The notes: generated from the sequence alone by a model not told the origin. Positions 8,647-17,482 are shown, counted from the first letter of the stretch. The stretch is 64,000 nucleotides of DNA from Streptomyces sp. NBC_01264 (GCF_026340675.1 NZ_JAPEOX010000001.1:6820001-6884000); one strand, 5' to 3'. Numbers and translations: made by a program.

Positions 8647-9720
8647 TCAGCGGGTCAATGCCAGCGACGTCAGCTGTGACACACCCCAGCTGAGCGGCAG
8701 GCACACCGCCACCAGCGCGGTGGCCCGTACGGTCGCGGCTGTACGCAGGACCTTGCCCGGTGCGCCGAGCCCGGTCAGGGTCTCGCGGGCGGCGGTCCTG
8801 GCCTGGCGCACCTCGACCGCCGATGTGAGAAGGGTCGCGGCCGCACACACGGCCACCAGCGCGGCGGCGGGTGCGGTCAGCGGGCCGAGCGGGACCTGGA
8901 GCCCGCCGTGGTCGCGCAGGGCCACGGCGCTGAGGGCGCCCGCCCCGACGGCGCACAGCACGCCGAGGGGTGCGCCCAGCCGGGGGGCCTCCTCCTGGAG
9001 GGCCCGCCCGGCCAGCAGCCGGAGCGCACCCGGGCGGACGGCCTGGACCAGCGCCCCGCAGGCGTAGGCCAGGCCCGGACCGGCGAGGGCCAGGCCGAGG
9101 GCGGTCAGTGCCCAGCCCGCGGGTACGCCGGCTCCGCCGGGGCGGGCATAGGCCAGCGCGGCGAGTCCGCAGGCGGTGAGGGCGATGCCCCAAGGCAGCG
9201 CGGTCTGCGGCGCGGGCCGGGGGTGCGGGCGCAGGGCCAGGGCGGTGGCGGTCGAGGCGGCCAGCGGGAGCAGGGCCAGCAGGGTGAGGGCGGCCGCCAC
9301 GGGCAGGGGCTGGTCGGCGTGGAGCAGCCCGGCCCCGGCGCCGTCGAAGGGCAGCCCGGTCACCTCCCCGCGCAGGTGGAGGAAGATGGCCAGGGCCACG
9401 GCGCTGCCGAGGGTGCAGGCCACGGCGGTGGAGATCGTCGCGACCAAGGTGAGCCGTACGGGCCCCAGTCCGGCGGCGTCCATCCCCTCCAGGGGCCGGG
9501 TCGCGGGGTCGGTACGGGCCACGGCGACGGCGAACTGGACGGTGACGGCGAGGGGGACCAGGGCCCAGAGCAGCTGAGGGAACGATCCGGCGGGCCGGGC
9601 CGTGGCCTGCGCGAGCACGTACAGCAGCAGGAAGCCGCTGCCGGCCGACGCGGCGGCGACGAGCAGCCGGCGTAGCTGCACCAGCGGCCGGGAGCCGCGG
9701 GCTAGGCGGAGAGCGAGCAC
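8647..9720 (-). CDS. Membrane protein, probable ABC transporter permease
   Basis: Hydrophobic protein of 357 residues with around eight to ten membrane segments and Ala/Leu/Val-rich helices. There is no recognisable soluble domain. It starts with GTG at 9720, inside the last 19 nt of the upstream ATPase gene, so the two are surely co-transcribed and probably coupled. The pairing with an ATPase suggests an exporter or a FtsX/MacB-like system, but no large extracytoplasmic domain is seen. Function unknown beyond transporter subunit. Confidence 0.6.
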   Translation of the reverse strand: MLALRLARGSRPLVQLRRLLVAAASAGSGFLLLYVLAQATARPAGSFPQLLWALVPLAVTVQFAVAVARTDPATRPLEGMDAAGLGPVRLTLVATISTAVACTLGSAVALAIFLHLRGEVTGLPFDGAGAGLLHADQPLPVAAALTLLALLPLAASTATALALRPHPRPAPQTALPWGIALTACGLAALAYARPGGAGVPAGWALTALGLALAGPGLAYACGALVQAVRPGALRLLAGRALQEEAPRLGAPLGVLCAVGAGALSAVALRDHGGLQVPLGPLTAPAAALVAVCAAATLLTSAVEVRQARTAARETLTGLGAPGKVLRTAATVRATALVAVCLPLSWGVSQLTSLALTR

Positions 9721-10517
9721 GCGGCCTGGTCCTCCGGGGGCTGGGGGAAGGAGCTGGGGGAGTGCCCGGCCGCGGCTGCCGCGGCGGCCGGCCGGCCGTC
9801 GAGCAGGGAGAAGTCCCGGTCGGCGACGGCCGCGGTCTCCTCGTCGTGGGTGGCCAGCAGCACGGTGATGCCGTGGGAGCGGGCGGCCGTGGTGAGCGTG
9901 CGCAGCAGCAGGGAGCGCTCGGCGCGGTGCAGCGGGGCGGTGGGCTCGTCGGCGAAGACCACGGCGGGCAGGTGCGCGAGGGCGCGGGCGAGCGCGACGC
10001 GCTGGGACTCGGCCCGGTTGAGGGCGCCGGGGTGCTTGCGGGCGAAGGCGCCGATGTCGAGGCGGTCCAGCCATTCGCAGGCGGCCCGTTTGGCGGTGCG
10101 GTGACTCGCGCCGGCGATCAGCAGCGGCAGGGCGGCGTTCTCCCAGACCCGGAGCTCGGGCAGCAGCTTCGGCTCGGGGCCGATCCAGCCGAAGCGGTCG
10201 CGGCGCAGCCGTTCGCGGGCCAGGGTGCCCATGGTGTGCACGGGGACGCTGTTGAACCAGACCTCGCCCTGCTCGGGCCGGAGCTGTCCGGACAGGCAGC
10301 GCAGCAGCGTGCTCTTGCCGCTGCCGCGGGGGCCGGTCACGGCGAGGATCTCTCCCGCGCGGACGCCGACCGAGACTCCGATGAGGCCCGGCGAGCCGCT
10401 GTGGGAGTAATGAAGGGACCGTGCCCAGAGCAGATCGTCCTGGGGCGGGACGTTGTCCGAAGGAGTTCTGTCCGACGGAGCGTTGTCCGGCGGAGCGTTG
10501 TCCCGTGGAGCCACCAT
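9702..10517 (-). CDS. ABC transporter ATP-binding protein with degenerate signature motif
   Basis: ATPase of 271 residues. An Asp/Pro-rich N-terminus (DNAPPDNAPSDRTPSDN) precedes the ATPase core. Walker A is intact (GPRGSGKST, 62-70), Walker B is VFADEP (186-191) and the H-loop His is at 224. The ABC signature, normally LSGGQ, reads LNRAES (166-171), and the Q-loop Gln is missing from WIGPEPKLLP. Both changes would be expected to affect ATP sandwich formation. The start at 10517 has a good GGAGGT site 7 nt upstream; an in-frame start at 10640 lies in the terminator region. Paired with the overlapping permease gene. Confidence 0.78.
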   Translation of the reverse strand: MVAPRDNAPPDNAPSDRTPSDNVPPQDDLLWARSLHYSHSGSPGLIGVSVGVRAGEILAVTGPRGSGKSTLLRCLSGQLRPEQGEVWFNSVPVHTMGTLARERLRRDRFGWIGPEPKLLPELRVWENAALPLLIAGASHRTAKRAACEWLDRLDIGAFARKHPGALNRAESQRVALARALAHLPAVVFADEPTAPLHRAERSLLLRTLTTAARSHGITVLLATHDEETAAVADRDFSLLDGRPAAAAAAAGHSPSSFPQPPEDQAACSLSA

Positions 10518-10612
10518 GGCGTACACCTCCGTCCGGGGGAACGAAGCGGAGCCCGCTTGGTCACTGGCGCCGCAATGAGATGTAAAGAGATGAACGTCTT
10601 GGATGGTGACAG

Positions 10613-10665
10613 CACACGGCCCGGACCCCCTCGTTCTCACTCGAACGGAGGATCCGGGCCGTGTG
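10613..10665 (-). terminator. Long hairpin terminator after the aminotransferase
   Basis: CACACGGCCCGGA (10613-10625) pairs perfectly with TCCGGGCCGTGTG (10653-10665), and the loop folds further through CGTTC/GAACG. It sits between the aminotransferase stop and the start of the ATPase gene, both on the minus strand. Confidence 0.8.
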
Positions 10666-10711
10666 GTCCGGCAGTTTGCCGCCTGCGGGACGGTGCGAGG
10701 ACGCGGGCTGG

Positions 10712-12073
10712 TTAGAGCTTGGTCCAGGCCTCGGTGAGCACGCGGCGCAGGATGCCCTCGATCTCGTCGAAGGTGCCCTGGTCGGCGATCAGCGGCGGGG
10801 CCAGCTGGATGACCGGGTCGCCACGGTCGTCGGCGCGGCAGTACAGGCCGTTCTCGAAGAGCGCCTTGGAGAGGAAGCCGTAGAGCACGCGCTCGGTCTC
10901 CTCGTCCGTGAAGGACTCCTTGGTGACCTTGTCCTTGACGAGCTCGATGCCGTAGAAGTAGCCGTTGCCGCGGACGTCGCCGACGATCGGCAGGTCGTGC
11001 AGCTTCTCCAGCGTCGAGCGGAAGGCGTCCTCGTTGTCCAGCACGTGCTGGTTGAGGCCTTCCTTGTCGAAGATGTCGAGGTTGGCGAGCGCCACCGCGG
11101 AGGACACCGGGTGTCCGCCGAAGGTGTAGCCGTGCAGGAAGGTGTTGTCACCCTTGTAGAACGGCTCGGCGAGGCGGTCCGAGATGATGCAGGCACCGAT
11201 CGGGGAGTAGCCCGAGGTCATGCCCTTGGCGCAGGTGATCATGTCCGGGATGTAGCCGAACTTGTCACAGGCGAACATCGTGCCGAGGCGGCCGAACGCG
11301 CAGATCGTCTCGTCGGAGACGAGCAGGACGTCGTACTCGTCACAGATCTCGCGGACGCGCTGGAAGTAGCCGGGCGGCGGCGGGAAGCAGCCACCGGCGT
11401 TCTGCACCGGCTCCAGGAAGACGGCGGCGACGGTGTCGGCACCCTCGAAAAGGATCTCCTGCTCGATCTGGTCGGCGCACCAGCGGCCGTAGGCCTCGGG
11501 GTCGTCGCCGTAGATCGGGGCGCGGTAGATGTTGGTGTTGACCACCTTGTGCGCGCCGGGGACCAGCGGCTCGAAGGGGGCCTTGAGGGCCGGCAGACCG
11601 GTGATGGACAGGGCGCCCTGCGGGGTGCCGTGATAGGCGACCGCACGCGAGATGACCTTGTACTTGGTGTGCTTGCCCTGCAGCTTGAAGTACTGCTTGG
11701 CGAGCTTCCAGGCGGTCTCGACGGCCTCGCCGCCACCGGTGGTGAAGAAGACCTTGTTCAGGTCGCCCGGGGCGTAGTGCGCGAGACGCTCGGCGAGCTC
11801 GACGGCCTTGGGGTGCGCGTACGACCAGATGGGGAAGAACGCGAGTTCCTGCGCCTGCTTGTAGGCGACCTCGGCCAGTTCCTTGCGGCCGTGACCGGCG
11901 TTGACCACGAACAGTCCGGCGAGACCGTCCAGGTAGCGCTTGCCCTTGTCGTCGAAGATGTAGGTGCCCTCACCCCGCACGATGGTGGGGACGGGCGAGT
12001 TCTCGTACGACGACATGCGGGTGAAGTGCATCCACAGGTGGTCGTACGCGGTCTTGGAGAGGTCCTGGCTCAC
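10712..12073 (-). CDS. Class III aminotransferase, likely putrescine/diamine or GABA aminotransferase
   Basis: PLP-dependent enzyme of 453 residues, the family's usual length. The PLP lysine is Lys283 in ITCAKGMTSGY and the cofactor-binding Asp is Asp254 in SDETICAFGR. It resembles the omega-aminotransferases acting on putrescine, beta-alanine or GABA. Genomic context (AsnC regulator, aminobutyraldehyde-type dehydrogenase, PotD) supports a role in polyamine breakdown, turning putrescine into 4-aminobutanal or an equivalent amine into its aldehyde. GTG start at 12073, 3 nt after the regulator stop, so probably one operon with it. Exact amine donor cannot be told from sequence. Confidence 0.85.
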   Translation of the reverse strand: MSQDLSKTAYDHLWMHFTRMSSYENSPVPTIVRGEGTYIFDDKGKRYLDGLAGLFVVNAGHGRKELAEVAYKQAQELAFFPIWSYAHPKAVELAERLAHYAPGDLNKVFFTTGGGEAVETAWKLAKQYFKLQGKHTKYKVISRAVAYHGTPQGALSITGLPALKAPFEPLVPGAHKVVNTNIYRAPIYGDDPEAYGRWCADQIEQEILFEGADTVAAVFLEPVQNAGGCFPPPPGYFQRVREICDEYDVLLVSDETICAFGRLGTMFACDKFGYIPDMITCAKGMTSGYSPIGACIISDRLAEPFYKGDNTFLHGYTFGGHPVSSAVALANLDIFDKEGLNQHVLDNEDAFRSTLEKLHDLPIVGDVRGNGYFYGIELVKDKVTKESFTDEETERVLYGFLSKALFENGLYCRADDRGDPVIQLAPPLIADQGTFDEIEGILRRVLTEAWTKL

Positions 12074-12076
12074 GGG

Positions 12077-12580
12077 CTATCTCGTTCCCCACATGTAGGT
12101 CTGCTTCTTCAGCTTCAGGTAAACGAAGCTTTCGGTTGATCGCACGCCGGGGAGCGCACGGATCTTCTTGTTGATCGTTTCGAGCAGGTGGTCGTCGTCC
12201 TCGCAGACGATCTCCACCATCAGGTCGAACGAGCCCGCGGTCATCACCACGTACTCGCACTCGGCCATCGCGGTCAGCGCGTCGGCCACGGGGTCGAGGT
12301 CTCCCTCGACGTTGATGCCGACCATCGCCTGGCGCCGGAGCCCCACGGTGAGCGGGTCGGTGACGGCGACGATCTGCATGACGCCCTGGTCGAGCAGCTT
12401 CTGTACACGCTGGCGCACCGCCGCTTCGGACAGGCCGACGGCCTTGCCGATCGCCGCGTAAGGACGACGGCCGTCCTCTTGCAGTTGCTCGATGATCGCC
12501 AGGGACACAGCATCGACCGAAGGGGACGGTTGTCTGTTCCTGGAATCTGCGCTTCGACTGACCACGACCTCACTGTGCAC
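12077..12580 (-). CDS. Lrp/AsnC-family transcriptional regulator
   Basis: DNA-binding regulator of 167 residues. The N-terminal winged helix-turn-helix covers about 35-80 (AIIEQLQEDGRRPYAAIG, LSEAAVRQRVQKL) and is followed by a RAM effector-binding domain (about 90-160). It is divergent from the aldehyde dehydrogenase gene at 12752 and upstream of the aminotransferase gene in the same direction, so it likely controls both in response to an amino acid or amine. The start is uncertain: the GTG at 12580 is preferred, an in-frame TTG lies at 12601, and neither has a clear Shine-Dalgarno. Confidence 0.88.
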   Translation of the reverse strand: MHSEVVVSRSADSRNRQPSPSVDAVSLAIIEQLQEDGRRPYAAIGKAVGLSEAAVRQRVQKLLDQGVMQIVAVTDPLTVGLRRQAMVGINVEGDLDPVADALTAMAECEYVVMTAGSFDLMVEIVCEDDDHLLETINKKIRALPGVRSTESFVYLKLKKQTYMWGTR

Positions 12581-12671
12581 GAGGAGTCGTCTGTTCCGCA
12601 AGGCGAGAACGATGTAATTCGTTGTTTGGGGAGTCAGATCTCACTGATTCCGTAGTTCGTGATGTGTGGGC

Positions 12672-12702
12672 CTGTCGAAAACGGCGTCTGAGAGGCTAGG
12701 CT
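12672..12702 (+). promoter_or_regulatory. Probable promoter of the first aldehyde dehydrogenase gene
   Basis: TAGGCT at 12697-12702 is a good Streptomyces -10 box. TGTCGA at 12673-12678 sits 18 nt upstream as a -35. This predicts a leader of about 43 nt before the GTG at 12752. The 150-bp region is shared with the divergent AsnC regulator gene. Confidence 0.5.
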
Positions 12703-12751
12703 AAGTAGCTGTCTCAACCATTGGACATGTGATCACAGGAGTGTGGCTGTA

Positions 12752-14191
12752 GTGACCACCGAACTGCGTCGTCTGCGCAACTACATCGGCGGGGAGTTCA
12801 AGGACGCCGCCGACGGGCGGACCACCGAGGTGGTCAACCCCGCCACGGGCGAGGCGTACGCGACCGCCCCCCTCTCCGGCCAGGCGGACGTCGACGCCGC
12901 CATGGCCGCGGCCGCGGCGGCCTTCCCGGCCTGGCGTGACGCGACCCCCTCCGATCGCCAGAAGGCCCTGCTGAAGATCGCGGACGCCTTCGAGGCGCGC
13001 GCGGACGAGCTGGTCGCCACCGAATCGGAGAACACCGGCAAGCCGCTCGGCCTCACGGCCAGCGAGGAGCTGCCGCCGATGGTGGACCAGATCCGCTTCT
13101 TCGCCGGCGCCGCGCGCCTGCTGGAGGGCCGTTCGGCCGGCGAGTACATGGAGGGGATGACCTCGATCGTCCGCCGTGAGCCGGTCGGCGTCTGCGCGCA
13201 GGTCGCGCCGTGGAACTACCCGATGATGATGGCCGTCTGGAAGTTCGCCCCGGCCCTGGCCGCGGGCAACACCGTGGTCCTCAAGCCCTCGGACACCACC
13301 CCGGCCTCCACCATCCTGATGGCGGAGATCATCGGCGAGATCCTGCCCAAGGGCGTCTTCAACGTCGTCTGCGGTGACCGCGACACCGGCCGGGCCATGG
13401 TCGAGCACCGCACCCCGGCGATGGCCTCCATCACCGGCTCGGTGCGCGCGGGCATGCAGGTCGCCGAGAGCGCTTCCAAGGACGTCAAGCGCGTCCACCT
13501 GGAGCTCGGTGGCAAGGCCCCCGTCGTGGTCTTCGAGGACGCCGACATCGCCAAGGCCGCCGAGGACATCGCGGTCGCGGGCTTCTTCAACGCCGGCCAG
13601 GACTGCACCGCGGCCTGCCGCGTACTGGTCCACGAGTCGATCCACGACGAGTTCGTCGCGGCGCTGGCCAAGAACGCGGCCGACACCAAGACCGGGCAGC
13701 CGGACGACGAGGACGTGCTCTACGGTCCGCTGAACAACCCGAACCAGCTGAAGCAGGTCGCGGGCTTCATCGAGCGGCTCCCCGCCCACGCCAAGGTCGA
13801 GGCGGGCGGCCACCAGGTCGGCGAGAAGGGTTACTTCTACGCCCCGACCGTGGTCTCGGGCCTCAAGCAGGACGACGAGATCATCCAGAACGAGGTCTTC
13901 GGCCCCGTCATCACCGTCCAGTCCTTCACGGACGAGGACCAGGCCCTGGCGTACGCCAACGACGTCGAGTTCGCCCTCGCCTCGTCGGTGTGGACCAAGG
14001 ACCACGGCCGCGCGATGCGGATGTCCAAGAACCTCGACTTCGGCTGCGTGTGGATCAACACCCACATCCCGCTCGTCGCCGAGATGCCCCACGGCGGATA
14101 CAAGAAGTCCGGCTACGGCAAGGACCTCTCCGCCTACGGCTTCGAGGACTACACGCGCATCAAGCACGTCATGACCTCGCTCGACGGCTGA
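12752..14191 (+). CDS. Aldehyde dehydrogenase, probable 4-aminobutyraldehyde dehydrogenase
   Basis: NAD(P)-dependent aldehyde dehydrogenase of 479 residues. The catalytic Cys is Cys286 in NAGQDCTAACRV and the general base is Glu252 in LELGGKAP. The cofactor-binding region includes PWNYPMMMAVWK. Sequence style and context match gamma-aminobutyraldehyde/betaine-aldehyde-type dehydrogenases, which would oxidise 4-aminobutanal to GABA. The GTG at 12752 is chosen because GGAG lies 10 nt upstream; the in-frame GTG at 12743 is only 1 nt from it. Divergent from the AsnC regulator; the PotD-like gene follows in the same direction. Confidence 0.88.
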   Translation: MTTELRRLRNYIGGEFKDAADGRTTEVVNPATGEAYATAPLSGQADVDAAMAAAAAAFPAWRDATPSDRQKALLKIADAFEARADELVATESENTGKPLGLTASEELPPMVDQIRFFAGAARLLEGRSAGEYMEGMTSIVRREPVGVCAQVAPWNYPMMMAVWKFAPALAAGNTVVLKPSDTTPASTILMAEIIGEILPKGVFNVVCGDRDTGRAMVEHRTPAMASITGSVRAGMQVAESASKDVKRVHLELGGKAPVVVFEDADIAKAAEDIAVAGFFNAGQDCTAACRVLVHESIHDEFVAALAKNAADTKTGQPDDEDVLYGPLNNPNQLKQVAGFIERLPAHAKVEAGGHQVGEKGYFYAPTVVSGLKQDDEIIQNEVFGPVITVQSFTDEDQALAYANDVEFALASSVWTKDHGRAMRMSKNLDFGCVWINTHIPLVAEMPHGGYKKSGYGKDLSAYGFEDYTRIKHVMTSLDG

Positions 14192-14305
14192 CCGGAAGCC
14201 GGGCGGGCGGCCGGCCGCCGCATCGGCCAGGGCACTGCCTTCAAGGGGCGGGTAGTAGACAACATGTCTATTGCCCGCCCTTCGGCGTTCACCGAGGCTT
14301 TGGCC

Positions 14306-15484
14306 ATGCCTGAACTCGCCTTCTCCCGCCGCGCGGCGCTGCGCGGCCTCGGTGCCGCGTGCCTGCTGGCCGGCCTCACCGGCTGTGGTGTCCCGGCCGC
14401 GTACGTCCCAGAGAACCGGCGGGAGGGCCGGGACCGCTCCGGCGCCGACCGGAGCGTCTCCTTCTCCAACTGGCCCCTCTACATCGACACCGACGAAGAG
14501 GACGAGAGCCGGCGCCCGACGCTGGAGGCCTTCTCGGAGAAGACCGGCATCGAGGTCCGGTACACCGAGGAGATCAACGACAACGACGAGTTCTTCGGCA
14601 AGATCAGCCCGGCGCTGATGAACCACCAGCAGACCGGCCACGACGTGGTGGTGGTCAGCGACTGGATGGCCGCCCGCTTCGTCCACCTGGGCTGGGCCCA
14701 GAAGATGGACCGCCCGGCGCAGGCGAACGTGTCGAAGTACCTGGACCCGCAGCTGCGCTCGCCCGCCTTCGACGAGGGCCGGCTGCACACCGTGCCCTGG
14801 CAGTCGGGGATCACCGGCATCGCCTACAACCGCAAGGCGCTCGGCCGGGAGATCAAGTCCGTCAAGGACCTGTGGCACCCGGACCTGGCCGGCAAGGTCA
14901 CGCTCTTCTCCGGTCTCGACGAGTCCTTCTCCCTGCTGATGCAGGGCAGTGGGGTCGACGTGACCCGGTGGACCGAAACCGACTTCCACCGGATGTGCGA
15001 CCAGGTCGAGAGCATGGTGAAGAAGAAGCACATCCGCCGCTTCACCGGCAACGACTACACCTCCGATCTGAGCAAGGGCGACGTGCTGGCCTGCCAGGCC
15101 TACTCCGGGGACGCGATCCAGCTCCAGGCCGACAACCCCGACATCGAGTTCGTGGTCCCCGAGGAAGGGGGTGAACTCTGGGCGGAGAGCCTGCTCATCC
15201 CCAACCTGGCCCCGCGCAAGGCCAACGCCGAGGCACTCATCGACTTCTACTACGACCCGGAGGTGGCCGCGCTGCTCGCCGCCTCCGTCAACTACGTCTG
15301 CCCGGTTCCGGCCGCCCGTGAGGTGCTGGCCGCCTCCGAGGACGAGGAGACCGCCGCGCTCGCCGAGAACCCGCTGATCTTCCCGGACGAGGACATGCGC
15401 AAGCGCCTCGTGGTGGCCCGCGACATCTCCTCCGCGGAGCGCTCGTCCTTCGCCAAGCGCTGGAACGGCATCGTCGGTCTTTGA
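14306..15484 (+). CDS. PotD-like polyamine-binding lipoprotein
   Basis: Extracellular binding protein of 392 residues of the spermidine/putrescine type. The N-terminus has twin arginine-like SRRAALRG, a hydrophobic core and lipobox LTGC, suggesting a Tat-exported lipoprotein. Typical PotD features follow: SNWPLYID near the start of the mature protein, RRFTGNDY and the C-terminal FYYDPEVAALLA. It has no transporter genes next to it, unlike the second PotD at 26503, and may share PotABC in trans. The ATG at 14306 has GAGG 10 nt upstream and puts the signal at the N-terminus; an in-frame ATG at 14264 would add 14 residues. Confidence 0.86.
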   Translation: MPELAFSRRAALRGLGAACLLAGLTGCGVPAAYVPENRREGRDRSGADRSVSFSNWPLYIDTDEEDESRRPTLEAFSEKTGIEVRYTEEINDNDEFFGKISPALMNHQQTGHDVVVVSDWMAARFVHLGWAQKMDRPAQANVSKYLDPQLRSPAFDEGRLHTVPWQSGITGIAYNRKALGREIKSVKDLWHPDLAGKVTLFSGLDESFSLLMQGSGVDVTRWTETDFHRMCDQVESMVKKKHIRRFTGNDYTSDLSKGDVLACQAYSGDAIQLQADNPDIEFVVPEEGGELWAESLLIPNLAPRKANAEALIDFYYDPEVAALLAASVNYVCPVPAAREVLAASEDEETAALAENPLIFPDEDMRKRLVVARDISSAERSSFAKRWNGIVGL

Positions 15485-15515
15485 GGGCGGGGCCCGATCA
15501 CGATCTCGCGGCGAA

Positions 15516-15551
15516 CTGAACATGTTCAACAATTGTGCTGAACATGTTCAG
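15516..15551. promoter_or_regulatory. Pair of identical palindromic operators
   Basis: TGAACATGTTCA occurs at 15517-15528 and again at 15539-15550, where it extends to the 14-bp palindrome CTGAACATGTTCAG. The centres are exactly 22 bp apart, two helical turns, so two dimers could bind on the same face. The second copy overlaps the predicted -35 box of the next gene, a layout that suggests repression. The regulator is not recognisable. Confidence 0.8.
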
Positions 15552-15566
15552 AAAGCTGCGTAGGCT
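15538..15566 (+). promoter_or_regulatory. Promoter giving a probably leaderless transcript
   Basis: CTGAAC (15538-15543) and TAGGCT (15561-15566) are spaced by 17 nt. Seven nt separate the -10 box from the ATG at 15574, so transcription should begin at or next to the start codon. No Shine-Dalgarno is seen. Confidence 0.65.
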
Positions 15567-15573
15567 GTCTTCC

Positions 15574-16119
15574 ATGAGCGAGAGAAGCGCCCTTCTGCGG
15601 CGGATCCGTGCCTGGCTTGCCCTGTTCCTCGTCTGCCTGGTGCTGAGCGGACTCACCGCCTTCCCCCTGGTGAGCGAGCTCCACTGGGCCAACGCCCTGG
15701 TGGACAACGAGTGGTTGCGCCGCGTCGGCGACGGGCTGGAGCGCGCGGACTCCGAATACCCCTTCCTCCTCTACGGCACCGACTGGCTGGCCTTCGCCCA
15801 CCTGGTGATCGCCGTCTTCTTCTACGGGGTCCACCGCGACCCGGTGCGCAACATCTGGATCGTCGAGGCCGGCATGGTCGCCTGCGCCGGCATCGTCCCG
15901 CTGGCCCTGATCTGCGGGCCGATCCGGGGGATCCCCTTCTCCTGGTCGCTGGTCGACATCTCCTTCGGCGTCTTCGGGGTGATCCCCCTGCTGGTGCTGC
16001 GCCGCATGATCAAGCGCCTGGAGGCCATGCCGGCGGATCCCGGCCCCGCCACGGCCGCGGCTCCGGCCCCGACTCCGACTCCGGACCCGACCGTGAACCT
16101 GGCCGGGACCCGGGGCTGA
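15574..16119 (+). CDS. Small integral membrane protein of unknown function
   Basis: Protein of 181 residues with four predicted membrane segments (about 12-32, 64-82, 92-112, 122-142 by hydrophobicity) and a Pro/Ala/Thr-rich tail. Sequence such as DWLAFAHLVIAVFFYGVHRD and GPIRGIPFSW does not let me name a function. ATG 15574 is preferred over the in-frame GTG at 15535 since the latter lies inside the operator pair and upstream of the -10 box; the mRNA is probably leaderless. The tight double operator suggests regulation by a dedicated repressor located elsewhere. Confidence 0.7.
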   Translation: MSERSALLRRIRAWLALFLVCLVLSGLTAFPLVSELHWANALVDNEWLRRVGDGLERADSEYPFLLYGTDWLAFAHLVIAVFFYGVHRDPVRNIWIVEAGMVACAGIVPLALICGPIRGIPFSWSLVDISFGVFGVIPLLVLRRMIKRLEAMPADPGPATAAAPAPTPTPDPTVNLAGTRG

Positions 16120-16126
16120 GTCCGCG

Positions 16127-17335
16127 CTACTGGGCGAAGGCCGCCATGACGATGCCGAGGGCCACCGGGTTCATGTCCTGGCCCTTGGCATCGGTCGAGT
16201 TGACTGAGTACACGAGGGTGCGGGACAGGTCGCGGGTCCCGCCTATCGCCGTGTTGTAGCCGTGCCGGCCGCCCGTCTTGCCCCAGGCGACCGTGCCGTC
16301 GGGCAGCACGATCCGCGCCAACCCGGCCGTCATCGTGGCGGACTTGCCCGTGACGAAGTCCTTCACCCCGGGGACCGTGAACATCTCCTCCAACTGCGCC
16401 GCCGGGACGATGCGTCCACTGAACAGGGCGACGGTGAACCGCTCCAGATCGGCCGTGGTGGAGATGATGTCTCCCGCCGCCCACCGGTCCGAGGAGTTCC
16501 ACTCCGTCACGTCCCGCAGCCCGGTGGAACCGTCCTCCCGCGCCACCGCCTGGTACCCGTGGTTGTGGCGACCCGGTATGCGGGTCTGGAGACGGCCCGG
16601 GAACGAGGTGTCCCGGAGCCCCAGCGGCTTCAGCACCCGCGCCGCGACCGCCTTCTCGTACGTCGTGCCCGTCACCTTCTCGATCAGCACGCCCAGCACC
16701 GTGTAGTTGATGTTCAGGTAGTGCTGGGCCGTGCCCGGGACGAACTCGGGGTTCTTGGCCACCGCGCCGGCGATCTGGTCGTGCGGATCGGTCACGTCGA
16801 AGCGGTGCTCCCACTGGGCCTCGAAGGAGTCGCCCGGGCCGTCGGCCGCCGGGATCCCGCTGGTGTGGTTGAGGAGCTGCCGGACGGTGACCGTGCCGTA
16901 CGCCCCGGGGACGGAATCGGGCAGGTACCGGCCGACCGGCCCGTCGAGGTCCAGCCTGCCCTCGGCGGCGAGCTGGAGCACCACCGCCGACGTGAAGGCC
17001 TTGGTCACCGACCCGGCCCGGAAGCGGCCCTGCTCGATCGCCGGGCGCCCGGTGCGGATGTCCGCGACACCCGAACCGCCCTGCCAACTCCCGCTCGTGC
17101 CACCCACCCGTACCAGTGCGGCCGTGGCGTCCTCGTGTCCCACCCCGAGCCCCGCGATCGCCTGCTCCAGCGCCGTGGCGTTCGGCGGGGTCGGGACCTG
17201 CGGTACGGGGCCCTGCGCGGCCGGGGCCGCGGTGGCCGAAGCCCGCGCCGGCCCGGCCTGGGCGGCGGCGGCCGGTCCGGCCGCGATGCCCAGGACCAGG
17301 GCGGTGGCGATCAGCGTGCGGGTCGCTCGGTTCAT
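16127..17335 (-). CDS. Secreted serine hydrolase, class C beta-lactamase/D-Ala-D-Ala carboxypeptidase family
   Basis: Exported enzyme of 402 residues with an N-terminal signal peptide (Ala-rich, cleavage near 25-33) and a beta-lactamase fold. Ser109-Val-Thr-Lys112 is the nucleophile motif, Tyr206-Leu-Asn208 the YxN motif, and GKTGGRHG near the C-terminus matches the KTG motif (with the common H-x-G variant nearby). Members act as carboxypeptidases, esterases or D-aminopeptidases; a secreted carboxypeptidase is most likely. The gene lies directly downstream of the kinase/regulator operon in the same direction, separated by 147 nt, and could belong to its regulon (inference). Confidence 0.88.
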   Translation of the reverse strand: MNRATRTLIATALVLGIAAGPAAAAQAGPARASATAAPAAQGPVPQVPTPPNATALEQAIAGLGVGHEDATAALVRVGGTSGSWQGGSGVADIRTGRPAIEQGRFRAGSVTKAFTSAVVLQLAAEGRLDLDGPVGRYLPDSVPGAYGTVTVRQLLNHTSGIPAADGPGDSFEAQWEHRFDVTDPHDQIAGAVAKNPEFVPGTAQHYLNINYTVLGVLIEKVTGTTYEKAVAARVLKPLGLRDTSFPGRLQTRIPGRHNHGYQAVAREDGSTGLRDVTEWNSSDRWAAGDIISTTADLERFTVALFSGRIVPAAQLEEMFTVPGVKDFVTGKSATMTAGLARIVLPDGTVAWGKTGGRHGYNTAIGGTRDLSRTLVYSVNSTDAKGQDMNPVALGIVMAAFAQ

Positions 17336-17482
17336 GGTGGGATCCCCCTGTCGGCTCTCCGGGCGACTTCCGCCCCGATGACCTCAATGCTGCAGGTCAC
17401 AGCGGTAGTTGCGGATCACCACAGAGAGGGGTCTTTGCCGGTACGACAACTCACTACCGAGAGCGAGGAGACCCGCCTCGTC

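Noticed and set aside
12701..15532. Long open frame antisense to the aldehyde dehydrogenase and PotD genes
   Set aside because: Very long antisense frames are expected at this GC content. The composition is unnatural (Val/Gly/Arg/Leu/Asp-rich) and the sense strand has clear motifs. The same applies to 25021-27816 and 38088-41402.
15516..15551. LexA/SOS boxes
   Set aside because: The actinobacterial LexA box has GAAC and GTTC four bases apart; here they are two apart, and the gene is not an SOS-type gene.
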